Shown here: positions 50,693 to 61,721 of the stretch, piece by piece
Position numbering within the stretch: position 1 is the stretch's first letter
Layout of the letters: the number at the start of each line of letters is the position of its first letter
Source: Candidatus Altimarinota bacterium
GTDB taxonomy: Bacteria > Patescibacteriota > Gracilibacteria > BD1-5 > UBA2023
DNA length: 64,000 bases
Reading direction: 5' to 3'
Assembly: GCA_028713325.1 (NCBI GenBank)
Contig: JAQTON010000001.1
Coordinates: 470,644 to 534,643 of the forward strand
Made by a program: the position numbers and the translations under genes
The notes under the pieces: model-generated
Told to the model about the DNA's origin: nothing
The model's database searches: none
What the model saw: the letters and a program-made list of their open reading frames with translations, nothing else

Positions 50693-51457
50693 ATGGCAAA
50701 AACACCGAAAATCATCATAAAAACACTGGAACAGATTGAGGGAATCAGAAAATCCTCCCGTCTGGCAGCCTCGGTTTTGAAGATGATAGAACCCTATATA
50801 AAACCGGGAATTTCGACGGAAGAACTCGACCAGATCTGCAATACCTATATCCTCAACCATGGCGGAAAATCCGCTTGCATCGGGTATCATGGATATCCTC
50901 GATACACCTGCATCTCGGCCAACGACGTGATATGCCATGGAATCCCTTCCAAGAAAGAAATCCTCAAAGAGGGTGATATCATCAATGTGGATGTCACCAC
51001 CATCGTGGACGGATACTTCGGCGACACTTCTCGGATGTTTCCTGTCGGGAAGATATCCAAAGAACGAGAGAAGCTCATCGATATGGCGAGAACTTGTCTC
51101 GAGATAGGACTCTCTCAGGTATATCCCGGGAACAGGTTCGGGAATATCGGGTACGAGATTGCCAAACACGCGGAACGACACGGGTACTCGGTCGTCCGAG
51201 AATATACCGGTCACGGAGTCGGGGTCTATTTTCACGAGGAACCCTATGTATACCACAAGGCACCGAAAGACTCCGGGGAACTCATCGAACCGGGGATGAT
51301 ATTCACGATAGAACCCATGATTAATAGAGGAGCTCACCAGACGAAGCTCATGCCCGACAAGTGGACGGTAAAAACCAAGGATGAAAGCGATTCCGCTCAG
51401 TTCGAGCACACGATTCTCGTGACGGAGAGCGGATATGAGGTTTTGACCGTTGCATAA
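50693..51457 (+). CDS. map: Methionine aminopeptidase
   Basis: 254 aa, type I. Metal ligands are all visible: Asp in INVDVTTIVDGYFGDTSRMF (two), His in GHGVGVYFHEEP, Glu in FTIEPMI and Glu in QFEHTILV. The conserved His of YHGYPRYTCIS is present. No UGA codon. It removes the initiator Met from nascent proteins. Confidence 0.97.
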   Translation: MAKTPKIIIKTLEQIEGIRKSSRLAASVLKMIEPYIKPGISTEELDQICNTYILNHGGKSACIGYHGYPRYTCISANDVICHGIPSKKEILKEGDIINVDVTTIVDGYFGDTSRMFPVGKISKEREKLIDMARTCLEIGLSQVYPGNRFGNIGYEIAKHAERHGYSVVREYTGHGVGVYFHEEPYVYHKAPKDSGELIEPGMIFTIEPMINRGAHQTKLMPDKWTVKTKDESDSAQFEHTILVTESGYEVLTVA

Positions 51458-51520
51458 AGATTTTGACTTTTTAAAAAAAAAGACAATAATGGTGAATATA
51501 TTTCATTATTATTCTTGTAC

Positions 51521-52198
51521 ATGCATAAAATCTTTCCGATCGTAAAAAACTCTTTCTACTCAGCTCTTACGTTTTTCATGACAATTCTCGTTCTGTCTGT
51601 TGGGTACGGAGCACTCGTTGGTGGACTCTCGACCGCAGATAAAGTCGGGAGTGGTTCAGGACTCACAGCAACAAGCTGGAATCGGATAATCGACGGAGTA
51701 CTGGATTTGGATTCAAGACTTTCAAATCTGTCATTTTCTGGAGGAAGAGTGGGGCTTGGGACGACGAATCCAAGCACAAAATTGGACGTAAATGGAAATA
51801 TAAATAGCACTCCTATTCTTGCAAGATACGATATCTCAGGTTATCAACTTGCAAACACGGATGTTATCTGGAACAATGAACCTCTCAACACCAACTCCGC
51901 ATATATCCAGAAAAATGCGAGCTGAACAGGGATAAATATCCTCGTTTCTGGGTATTATCAGGTGAATACGAAAGTATTGCAATATGGTATGTGTGATGGC
52001 TGTAGATGAGATGTAGCTCTTAATAAGAATTGAGTGAATATTGGTTTTATGCTCTGATTCTGATGACCGGGTCAACCATATTTTTTCCATTCTTTTGTTA
52101 CCTCGTATTATTTCAATACTTGAGATGTTATCACGGTGAATGTTACAGATTACCCGATCCACCCAGGAACTACATTAGAAATAGTAAAATTAAATTAG
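51521..52198 (+). CDS. Surface protein with C1q/TNF-like C-terminal domain
   Basis: 225 aa, joined across about seven UGA codons (two adjacent in MLGFGGPGQP). The N-terminal membrane segment YSALTFFMTILVLSVGYGAL and the following VGSGSGLTATSWN, DSRLSNLSFSGG and VGLGTTNPSTKLDV match the protein at 29324. The C-terminal part (GINILVSGYYQVNTKVLQYG, then TSYYFNTGDVITVNV) resembles the trimeric C1q/TNF-type jelly roll. A paralogue with the same stalk but a different, heavily UGA-encoded head. Confidence 0.65.
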
Positions 52199-52215
52199 AT
52201 ATTCTTGAAAATATT

Positions 52216-52247
52216 AAAAACTCCGTTCAAAGTTGAACGGAGTTTTT
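52216..52247. terminator. Bidirectional terminator between surface protein and ileS
   Basis: Perfect 15-bp stem AAAAACTCCGTTCAA / TTGAACGGAGTTTTT with a 2-nt loop, between convergent genes. Confidence 0.93.
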
Positions 52248-52252
52248 AATCA

Positions 52253-55200
52253 TTATCTCTTCACCACCACTTTCACCATAATTCCTTCCACGTCCATTTC
52301 ACGAGAGACGTCCCCTTCCGTCAAACTATTGTCGATAACAGAAAGGGTTTCAGAAGTGATATAGTCCGAGAAGAGCAAGAGGATTTTCTCCATCTTTTCT
52401 CACTGAAGTGCGACTCGCACACGATCAGATACTTCGTATCCGGCATCCTTTCGAAGGTCTTGGATAATTCGGACGAGGTCACGGGCATATCCTTCGAGTT
52501 CGAGTTCTTCGGTTATGACCGTATCCATCGCGATGACCATTCCGGTTCCGCTCATGACATCAAGCGAGACCCCTTCGAGCGGTTCGTAGGCGATTTCGTA
52601 TTCTCCTGCCTCGAGAACATATTCTCCAACTTGGATTCTTCCACCTTCGAGCTCTTGAAATTTTCCGGATTTCGCTTGGATAATCACATCCTGCACAGCT
52701 TTTCCGAATCGCGGTCCGATGAGCTTCGCGTTCGGTTTGCAGATGGTGCGAGCGACATGCGATATATCTTCGATCTTCACTTCTTTCACATTCAATTCCT
52801 CGCGGATGATTTCCTGAAAATATTCGCTTAAATCTTCTCCGATGGTGATGGATGCGAGCGGCTGTCGGACACGGATTTTTTTCTGACCGCGAAGTGCGAG
52901 TCCGAGGGTGATGATATCCCGCACTCGTTTCATATCGGCTTCGAGATTGTCGAACATATGTGCTCAAGTGAAATTCGGAAATCGCTCAAGATGCACGGAT
53001 TCATGACCGGTGAGTCCGCGATACACCGCCTCCGAGATCATAGGAGTAATCGGTGCCATAACCTTCGTGAGCGTCGTGAGAACGTGGTAAAGGGTCTCAT
53101 ACGCTTCAAGTTTATCTCCGTCATTTTCCGACTTCCAGAACCGGCGACGAGATCGGCGAACATACCAGTTCGTGAGATCGTCCATAAACTCCGTGATGGC
53201 ACGGGTTGGTATCTGGAGATCATACGCTTCGAATCCCCCCTCCACCGTGGCCGTGAGACGGTTGAGACGGGATATGATCCAAGTATCGAGGTTGTTGGTG
53301 AGCGGTGTCGAGAGGAAGTCATAATATTCGGCATTTCCTATTCGACTCTGAGTTCCGAACCCTTCTTCTATGGAGAGATTGAAAAAATGAATATTGAACG
53401 CTCGGAATGTTCCTCCGTGAGCAACAACCAATACTCGTTTTCCCGAATATTTTGCGACGATATCATCGATAGCTTTTCTGACACGTACCTGATGAACTTC
53501 TTTACTCTCCCCTCCTCCATATTCGCTCGCTACTTGATAATGATGAGGTCCGTCCATTTCTTTTCCCGTTTTTTCCCGATACCAGTTCTCTATTTCGACG
53601 AAACTTTTCCCGGAACATTCTCCCGCATCCCGCTCGATAAGTTCTGGTACAGTGATGATATCTCCGGTATATCCGAGTTCCTGTGCGATTATTTGTGCCG
53701 TTTCCTGCGTTCTGTTCGTTGGTGAAACCAAAATAATATCAAACTCTTTTCCTTCTTGTTTCATCTGAGCTCCAGCCCTTTGTACCTGTGCAATGCCAGT
53801 GGCATTCAAAGGAGAAGTCTCTCCGGCATCGGATATTCGTTTCCCGAGATTTGCATCGGTTTGTCCGTGACGAATCAAGGTAATCTGGGCTCCAGAGGGA
53901 GTCCACTTATCGATATTCGCATACGTCGTGAAGAAACTGTAGGTATTCCAGAGTGGAAGCAAAACTTTTTTTACTATTTCTTCGACTCCCGCTTCGGAGA
54001 ATCGGAGGTCGTCAGCTTTCACGACCGGGGATGAGAGGAGGTAGAATCGGAGAGCATCGGCTCCGTGTTTATCGATGAGTTCCATCGGATCCGGGTAATT
54101 CTGGAGCGATTTACTCATTTTTCGTCCGTCTTCAGCGAGGATGATTCCATTGACGATGACGTTCAGAAATGGAGTATTGTCGAAGAGTGCCGTCCCAAGG
54201 ATGAGAAGCGTATAAAACCAACCGCGAGTCTGGTCAAGTCCTTCGGCGATGAAATCTGCCGGGAATTTGAAGTTGTCCATTCCCTCGAACGGATAGTGCT
54301 TACTCGCATACGGCATGGAACCGGACTCGAACCAGCAGTCGAGAACCTCGGGGATTCTCGTGTAAGTTTTTCCGTTCTTCGAGAGCTTGATCTGATCGAC
54401 GAAATGTTTATGGAGATCGATCTCCCGCCCGTCTTTGAAGGTATATTTACCGTTATTGAGGACGATATCTCCGAACTCTTTATTCGCTTCGTAGAGCTCT
54501 TTTATCGAACCGATGACAATGATATCTCCATCCTCCGATTTCCATACCGGAATCGCCGAACCCCAGTAGCGATTACGAGAGATATTCCAATCTCGTGCAC
54601 CTTCCACCCATTTCCCGAACCGCCCGTCCTTGATATTGTCGGGCATCCAATTCACTTTCTGGTTGTTGGCGACCATGCGATCCTTGAGGGATTCCACATT
54701 TACATACCAGGCAGAAATTGCACGGTAGATGAGAGGCGTATGGCAACGATAACAGTGCGGATACGAGTGGTCGATGGTTCCTATATGGATGAGCTTTTTC
54801 TCGGCTTTGAGCCGGTCGATGACAATCTGGTTGAAATCGAAAACATACACATTATTGTCGGAAAGAAGTCCTGTCGTATGTCCGATAGCATCGATATGGG
54901 AGATGAATCCGAGTTTTTCTTTCTGTCCGATCTCCGCATCGTCGATACCGTAAGCCGGTGCGATATGAACGACTCCGGTACCGGAATCAGTCGTGACATG
55001 GTGTCCGGGAACTATTTTATAGGCATTTTCCCCGAGTTCCATATCCTCGGAAAGAGTTCCTGCTTCCGCAAGAGTTACCGCGTCGTCGAATAATGGCTCG
55101 TAGGCAATTCCCACGAGACAAGACCCCAGGTATTCACGGACGAACGTATAATCCTCCGGATTCTTGTAATACGTCGCGATTCGATCTTTTGCGAGTACGA

Positions 55201-55972
55201 AAGTATCTCACGAAGTTTTATCGAGAATCTCGGCGTAGATTAAATCCACTCCGACTGCGAGTCCGAGGTTCGCCGGGAGAGTCCATGGAGTCGTCGTCCA
55301 TGCGAGAATATATTTGCTCGCATTTCCCTTCACTTTGAACTTCACGGTCACCGCCTTATCCTGCTTGTCCTCGTACCCCTGATTCACCTCGAAATTGGAA
55401 AGCGGAGTGGAACATCGCGGACAGTATGGAACGACTCGATAAGACTCGTACACATACCCCTTGTCATAGATGCTCTTGAATACCCACCAAACAGACTCCA
55501 TAAAGTCGGTATCCATGGTCTTGTAATCGTTGTCCATATCCACCCACCGACCCATGCGTTCGACGGTTTTGCGCCACTCTTCCACATACTGAAATACATT
55601 TGCACGGCACTCCTCGTTGAACTCATAGACCCCGATTTTATCCTCAATGTCCTTCTTTCCGGAGATTCCCATCTTCTTCTCGACGATATTCTCGATCGGG
55701 AGACCATGGCAATCCCACCCGAAGCGTCGTTCTACGAACTTCCCTTGCATGGTCTGGTACCGCGGAATCACATCCTTGATCGTCCCTCCGAGAAGGTGAC
55801 CGTAGTGCGGAGTACCGGTCGCGAACGGAGGACCGTCGTAGAAGTTGAACTCCGGAGCCCCCTCGCGGATGGAGAGCGATTTCTGGAAGGTATGATTCGC
55901 TTTCCAATATGCAAGTATCTCTACTTCAAGAGCTGGGAAAGACTGGCGGGAGTTGATTTGTGGGAAGGACAT
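52253..55972 (-). CDS. ileS: Isoleucyl-tRNA synthetase with inserted histidine-phosphatase domain
   Basis: 1239 aa after joining three UGA codons. Charges tRNA-Ile. Class I motifs: GTPHYGHLLGGT (HIGH type) and GRKMSKSLQNYPDP (KMSKS at 618-622). YCPRCSTPLSNFEVNQGY and RDWNISRNRYWGSAIPVW fit the eukaryote-like IleRS type. Between YANIDKW (about residue 690) and LTNNLDTWIISRLNRL (about 892), where other IleRS run straight into the anticodon-binding domain, lies a full histidine-phosphatase domain: ITLIRHGQTDANLGKR (His702), SPTNRTQETAQI, ELIERDAGECSG and VLVVAHGGTFRAFN. The start at 55972 (MSFPQINSRQSFP) is chosen over an upstream Met. The gene lies behind a T-box. Confidence 0.96.
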
Positions 55973-55995
55973 GTGAAAAAAGTAAGAAAATAAAA

Positions 55996-56244
55996 TTATA
56001 ACACCCAATAATTCAAAACCCCATATCCAAACACACCGATGAGTACGAGTGTATTAATGAAGATCCCGATCTGCCCAGCCTCTTTCCATGCCTTATACGA
56101 AGCGTATATCCAGAATATCTGAGCTATAAGACTCAGGATGAGTCCATACTGTGGCTGCTTAAGAGACATGAGGAGAAATCCGGCAGTCGTGAAAACGAGC
56201 AATCCGACCTGCATAATATTATTCAGCGTGAAATATTTTTTCAT
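55996..56244 (-). CDS. Small membrane protein, 82 aa
   Basis: Three membrane helices (MQVGLLVFTTAGFLLMS, YGLILSLIAQIFWIYAS, GIFINTLVLIGVFGYGVL) joined by a short basic loop (YKAWKEAGQ). First gene after the T-box, 23 bp before ileS, so both are under isoleucine control. Start at 56244; an upstream TTG would lie inside the terminator. No UGA. Its link with isoleucine (for example a transport accessory role) is only a guess. Confidence 0.6.
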   Translation of the reverse strand: MKKYFTLNNIMQVGLLVFTTAGFLLMSLKQPQYGLILSLIAQIFWIYASYKAWKEAGQIGIFINTLVLIGVFGYGVLNYWVL

Positions 56245-56246
56245 AC

Positions 56247-56450
56247 AAAAAAGCACCCATTACAAAATATGGATGCTTTCGGTCCCAAAATATTCGGGAA
56301 GGTACCACCGGAAAGCGTGGTGAGCAGACACATGGGTCAGCCCCTACTTGATTTATGTTCTATGACGGGAACTCCCGAAGGGATTTACTCGAACTTACAT
56401 TCTTTCTGCCCTTGGCTCGCGGCTGATAACCGCTCAGATGCCTTTACTAT
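56247..56450 (-). promoter_or_regulatory. T-box riboswitch upstream of ileS
   Basis: Minus-strand leader of about 200 nt. The T-box core GGTGGTACC lies at 56301-56309; its TGGT would pair with an ACCA tRNA end, as in tRNA-Ile. An antiterminator is bounded by GCTTTC and GAAAGC with an inner CCC...GGG stem, and a competing terminator GCATCCAT / ATGGGTGC is followed by six T (56247-56276). Upstream Stem-I-like helices and two ATC triplets are present; the specifier cannot be fixed by eye. Low charged tRNA-Ile would allow transcription of the small membrane protein and ileS. Confidence 0.85.
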
Positions 56451-56456
56451 ACGGAT

Positions 56457-56484
56457 AGTATAGAGAGAATGGATTTTTTTGCAA
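56457..56484 (-). promoter_or_regulatory. Promoter of the T-box transcript
   Basis: On the minus strand TTGCAA - 16 bp - TATACT. Confidence 0.6.
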
Positions 56485-56499
56485 ATTTATTACAGAGAA

Positions 56500-57291
56500 T
56501 TACGCCGCCATCCGCATAAGGGTTTCATTCACCGCCTCTTTTACAGCCCGTGCCTTGTCCCCTGTATTATTTACGAGGTCGAGAGAATCCGTATGGACTC
56601 GAAGTACGGGAATATCTTCGTAATATTCTCCGAGTATATCCCGTCAATTCTCGCTGTAGTAACCATGGAGCTCTTCCGTGTGCTTCTGAATCTGGTCGTC
56701 GATGAAGGATCCTCGGGACTGGAGTCGTCCGAGTACGGTTTCCGGTTCGGCGGTTATGTGGACGAGGAAATCCGGTTTCGGGAGATTTCCGAAAGATTCG
56801 TTGAATGTTTGAATGAAATCCTTTCCGGCCGTTCCTTTGATCTTCATATGAGCATACACGAGCACTTGAATAATCGAGAAATCCATGACTATGACCGAGT
56901 CTTTCGATTCGAGGGAGGCTTTGGTGAGAATGGCCTCGTCGAGTACGCGGAACAATTCCTGATTTTTCTCCCAGAGAGTTTGATCGGAAAGCCCGTCCGA
57001 AGAAGCTTTGATAATCGGGAGATACGGACTCATCTGAGGAAGTTCCGTGAGCTTCTTAACCACTGGAGGTGCGAGAGGAAAGTCCGATTTGAGCCGTTCG
57101 CTCAAACTGTTTATGAAAATATCGGTGAAGGTGGTTTTTCCGACTCAGGATTGCCCCGTAATGGCGATGACGGGAAATCGTCTGTGTTCAAGAAGAAATT
57201 CACGAAAAGACACTCCTGAAATCTTCATAAGTTGCATACTTTCAATATCCGTCACATGGTCGGCTACGGCTTGTGCTTTTTTCGATAGCAT
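56500..57291 (-). CDS. P-loop nucleoside/nucleotide kinase-like protein
   Basis: 263 aa, joined across two UGA codons. Walker A is FPVIAITGQSGVGKTTFTDI, whose central Gly is UGA. About 35 N-terminal residues precede it. VIVMDFSIIQVLVYAH and FLVHITAEPETVLGRLQSRG resemble the deoxynucleoside-kinase/thymidylate-kinase fold (sugar-binding acid and arginine lid). Sits upstream of the T-box on the same strand and next to a DUF84 NTPase, suggesting nucleotide salvage or housekeeping. Substrate not determined. Confidence 0.7.
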
Positions 57292-57361
57292 ATTATATTG
57301 CATTGGTAATATATCTTCATTCTTATGATATCATACATTGAAGAAATTCGCAACTTTACAA

Positions 57362-57907
57362 TTACAACTGGTAGTATTCGTTGAAAAATGGACTTATCGC
57401 CGCTTTGAAAGCGAGGGAGAATTCGTCTTTTCGTACGAGCATATTGTCTGACCATGCACCCATACTTCCCTCTTCACTCCTCGATAAAACGCTCCCTTTG
57501 AGACTTTCCATAGCAGGTCCGAGTTCTCTTCCTTCCTCATAAAGCATCTTTTCTATAATTCGCGGCACCTCCATAACCTGAGAAATTCCGAAGTGTCCTT
57601 CCCCTCTGTTATTGAGAATATAAATGGTTCCTCCGAGAACTTTCCTGTCCAATACCGACCATACTCCCCCTTCGATTCCGATGTAGAAATTGGCTTTTAT
57701 TCACTTTTTCCGAAGGTTTTCGGCACGATTCCGGGCTCACTCAAGCGTCACTTCGAGAGAAAGCGGCATATCCGCGACATCGGACGGGACTTTTTCGAGA
57801 ATGTACTCAATATCGTCCCGTTCATTGTCAAAATACGGACAAACGGCTATAGCCTCTTGCACTCCGGATACTTTCGGGGAACTGGTGGTTCCGATGGCGA
57901 TTATCAT
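57362..57907 (-). CDS. DUF84/YjjX-type non-canonical NTP phosphatase
   Basis: 181 aa, joined across two UGA codons (TLE-G-ARNRAENL, RKK-G-IKANFYIG); the first Gly is invariant in the family (ET-x-x-GAxNRA). Also ADMPLSLEVT and FYIGIEGGVW are typical. Hydrolyses inosine/xanthosine triphosphates to keep them out of nucleic acids. Fits the nucleotide-pool theme of the neighbouring kinase. Confidence 0.85.
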
Positions 57908-57930
57908 GGAAAATGAATGAAAAAATAAAA

Positions 57931-59514
57931 TTATGTCGCTTTTTCAGAAGAGGGGTTTTGTGCCAGAAATTTCGGTGTACCGGCGATGGCTCATTTTTTC
58001 CTGAGAACTTTCGTCCATGAAAGAAAACGTTTTTTAGTGCTCATAAAATCAGTGGAACTATCTATAATCCAGATACCTTTTTCCTCAACGGAAGAGACAT
58101 AAGCAATATGATGTGCCCCCGGGTATTTTATTGACTTCCAATAAAAGAAATCTCACGAACGGACTTCTGATGCTTTTCGTTTATCGGTAGTAAGCATTCT
58201 CATTATATCGGTGGATGATCCGTCAAAAGATTTATCTACAACACCGAGTTTTCGCATAACCGTCTTGAGTATGCCGGAACAATCGGCTGTTCCTTTTCTA
58301 TATTTCGTTCCTATGAGTGCCATGAGTTTTTCTTCGAAATGCTCCGGGAGAATCTGTTTCAGAATCAACTCAGATCATATCAACACCTTTTTGAGTTCTT
58401 TTTGTAAATCTTGCTCTTGAAACGCAAACTTTTGTTTCCCTTCCACTTTCTTTACGGATATATATTTCATGAGTGCTTTTTTGGTCGACAATCCGAAACG
58501 AGAATCGGGATTATTTATTTTCAGATGAATCTGCAGAGCTTTTGTGATGATGCGAGCTTCCTCGGAAGTTATATCCTGAACGCTCGGAATGAGTATTTTG
58601 GCAACCTCTCGATTCCAGGACATCCAATCTCCCGTTTTATATGTATTCGAAGCAAATAAAGGATCGTGTATCATCCGATCTTTGAGTTCTTTCATTCGAT
58701 TTTCAAACTTCGCGAGAGCTATGATTTTTTCAGGGTGTTCATCGATCATCCGAAAAAATGTGCGATTGACGAAAATTTCTTTTTCTGCCGAAGCCAGAGT
58801 TACATTTGGATTATCTCATGAAGCTTGTATGATATAGTTAACATAACCGGAGACCGATTGTCTTGTTTCTATATTATTTTCATTGGCATTTGTTGTCGTG
58901 AGATTCAATGCAAGCAGTGATATGCTCACAATTGCCCCAATCTTTAACAGAGCGTTCTTCATGACTTTTTGTGAATTTCGGATAAACGAGAGCGTCTTGC
59001 TTTCAAGAGAAAAAGCGGGAACGTTCGTTTGCAGGTTGGATAAAAGAGTGCTGTGTTCCGTTGTTATCTGACCAAACAAACCCTGAATCTTATCCTGAAG
59101 TCCAGAATACCGTTCTATATAATTCATAGTTTCGTCCTGCTTCAATCTGGAATGAACGAGAGAAATCTCCGATACTGCCTCTCGTAAAAGATCGATCGTG
59201 CGACGACGAGAATCATTAATCAGAGGAACGGCAATCGGATGAGTCTTTCATTCCGTTTCAGATATATCTTCCTGCGTCATAGAATCGATTACCTCATTCA
59301 TATCTCCGAGGATTCTCTCTGTTCCCATCGCGATAATGCGAACAATTTGAGAAAAATCGGAATCTGACTGATTTTTCTTTTTTTTCAGAAAATCATTGAG
59401 CAATCCTGAACGTTTTTGCAATACATCAATAGGAGTGATAGTATCTTCGGGAATTTCCCGAGTTCATCAATTTGAAAATATTTTCAAGATAATGGTGTTT
59501 AAAAAAATATTCAT
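57931..59514 (-). CDS. Membrane-spanning NlpC/P60-like cell-wall hydrolase
   Basis: 527 aa, joined across six or more UGA codons. Residues 1-185 are helical and cytosolic, with Lys/Asp-rich coiled segments; one membrane helix follows (ALLKIGAIVSISLLALNLTT, about 190-208). The exported part has a helical domain and an NlpC/P60-like domain with Cys412 (GTADCSGILKTVM) and His468/469 (YPGAHHIAYVSS). Without UGA decoding the gene falls into three pieces. It pairs with the muramidase gene upstream (59585) and may act in own-wall growth or attack on a host wall. Confidence 0.7.
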
Positions 59515-59584
59515 GACAGAAGCCTATTCTATGAATCACGATTTTTTTGTCAACCATACTATTCATAAATATACTACTTTTTCA

Positions 59585-61579
59585 CTATACTCTATTTCTT
59601 AACCGCTCCTTAATCATAATACTCATCGCGAAATAAAGTTTCTGAGGAAGACTCTCCCCTATTTCAAGATTCGTATCGCCGTTATATCGATAGAGGGAAT
59701 AGAAATCAAGATAGGTTTTCTCGTCTTTTTTTTGAAGATTTCAGATAATTTGTTTTTTGTACATGAGGATTTCCTTGATTCTTTCTTTTGTAGATTCTGT
59801 TCATTGCAGGACAAATTTTACGAGAGTAGAATCCTTGATTTTTTTAAGATCATAACTCACGGCTCTATTAACACCGAAAACATCCTTCGTATTCCCGCTT
59901 TTTACGCTTTTTCCTTCTTTGCGCAATCCTTCATACGATATGGCTCCTATGAGGATATTAACATAATCATCCGTATGAGCGAGACGATAGAGTTCTCGAA
60001 CAGCTTTATTATACTGTCCCTTGTCTTCTATGGTATTTATCCCTTTTTTAGCGTATTCTCCTATTTTCTTCAATCGTTTTTGAGTAGTTTCGTCCGGTAT
60101 TTTTTCAATCAGTGATTGATTGAGTAGGTCTGGATTTTTATTGATGGTCTTCAAAAAAAGATCAACATAGAGATACCCTCTTCCCCCTTGTTCGACAGTC
60201 TTTGTTTCCAGTTTTTTCGTTTTCTTGTTACGCTCCTGAATTTTATATCCGTATTTCATATCATCGAATGCTACTCCCGTAAGCTGGTTAAATCCGAAAG
60301 AACGAGGATTATCATCTGTGGACGGATCGAAACTGGATTCTCGCTCTATGAGCGAAAGAAAATGATTTTTCGGTAATCCATAGGTCTTTGAAATCGCATC
60401 AATAAACGGATTGAATTCCTCCAAAAAAACCTTCTCTTTTTCTTTGAGAGTTTTGTTTTTTAATTGTTCAATATGTTCCTGAGTATGTGTTTTTGATTTT
60501 TTATCTGAAATTTTCGATGACACTTCTGATTTTTCCATCACGGAAATTTTTTTCTCTTTCTTTTCCGGTTTCTTGATTGTTTTTTTCTTTTCTACGGGGA
60601 GTTGTTCTTTTTCTTTCTCTTCTTCTCTTTTTTTCTGAGTTTTTTTCGAAATATTTGTTTCTTGAATAATCTGAGTTTTTACCGACCCCATCTGTACCGA
60701 TTCTACTTTTTTTTCTGGAAATTCCTGAGGAAATTTTCCATCGTCGCTCATCATAATTATCTCTCCTTCCTCGATATCCATTTTATTTCCAGAACTGGTG
60801 AAATACCCGACAACATCTCGCTCCATACTGTCGTGATTGAATCCCCCGAGACGATAATCCCCTTCTTTATCCCGAAGTAGTTCAATATCTCCGAAAAGGT
60901 CATATGTCACGAGATCGTGTGCCATACCGGTATCTCCGAGGAAATCGATCTGAACCACATTGCTTCCAATGTTTCGCGTAAAAATTTGACGGATAATTCA
61001 AAAACCGTTGAGGAATTTTCCCCGACTGCATATTGATTCTTTTCCTGTAATCTGACGGATAATATTGATAAACTTGAGATGTTTCACATCATTAGGAGTA
61101 TTTTTGAGAATAGCTCGTACTTTCTCTCTGTCACCGTCAAGAATAGCCCGTTCAAATTCTATCTCATTTCTGAGAGCATCGAGACGGTTTTTTGTCCGAG
61201 TTCGTTCTTGCGGTTGAAGATGTTCTTTTATAATTCCATTCAGATCATATCTGAGCATATGGAGTGAACCGTTCTTCTGAGCAGAAGTAATAATTATTAT
61301 TTCTTCTTTTCCTCAAATTTTTCATTTTCGTTCCAATCGAAGAGACCCCTTGTTATCAAGGATAAAGATATATCCTTCTGGAATTCGAAATCCCCCCTTT
61401 CCATCTCCTTCAAGGAGAGATTCACGTGCCAACTCTGTTTGCAGATATTCCGCAAGTGTTCCATTTTCAATACCGAGGCGTTTCATTGCACCATACACAG
61501 TCATAGCTCCTTCGACTATAACGCGTCGTTCTTTTTGCTCGATGGTGCATTCAAGTGGGGTAGATTTTTCTCCTGACAT
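59585..61579 (-). CDS. Large lytic transglycosylase-like protein
   Basis: 664 aa, joined across five UGA codons; no separate short genes exist here because the frame is open throughout. Residues about 305-385 are an extreme Lys/Glu-rich linker. The SLT domain follows: HFLSLIERESSFDPSTDDNP with the catalytic Glu412, RSFGFNQLTG, and RELYRLAHTDDYVNILIGAI. The N-terminal 200 residues have no known domain and no signal peptide, so the export route is unclear. The start at 61579 lies in a TTTTTATG context. Cleaves peptidoglycan glycan strands if active. Confidence 0.7.
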
Positions 61580-61721
61580 AAAAATACGGATACGAATTAA
61601 TAGAATATATACCCCTTGAGAGTATCACACTTTTCCAAAAAAGGCAAAAAAGTTGAAAAAATAAAGTATTTATGGTAGAATGGGAGAGATTATTTTTTTA
61701 TACACTTTATTTATTCTCCCT

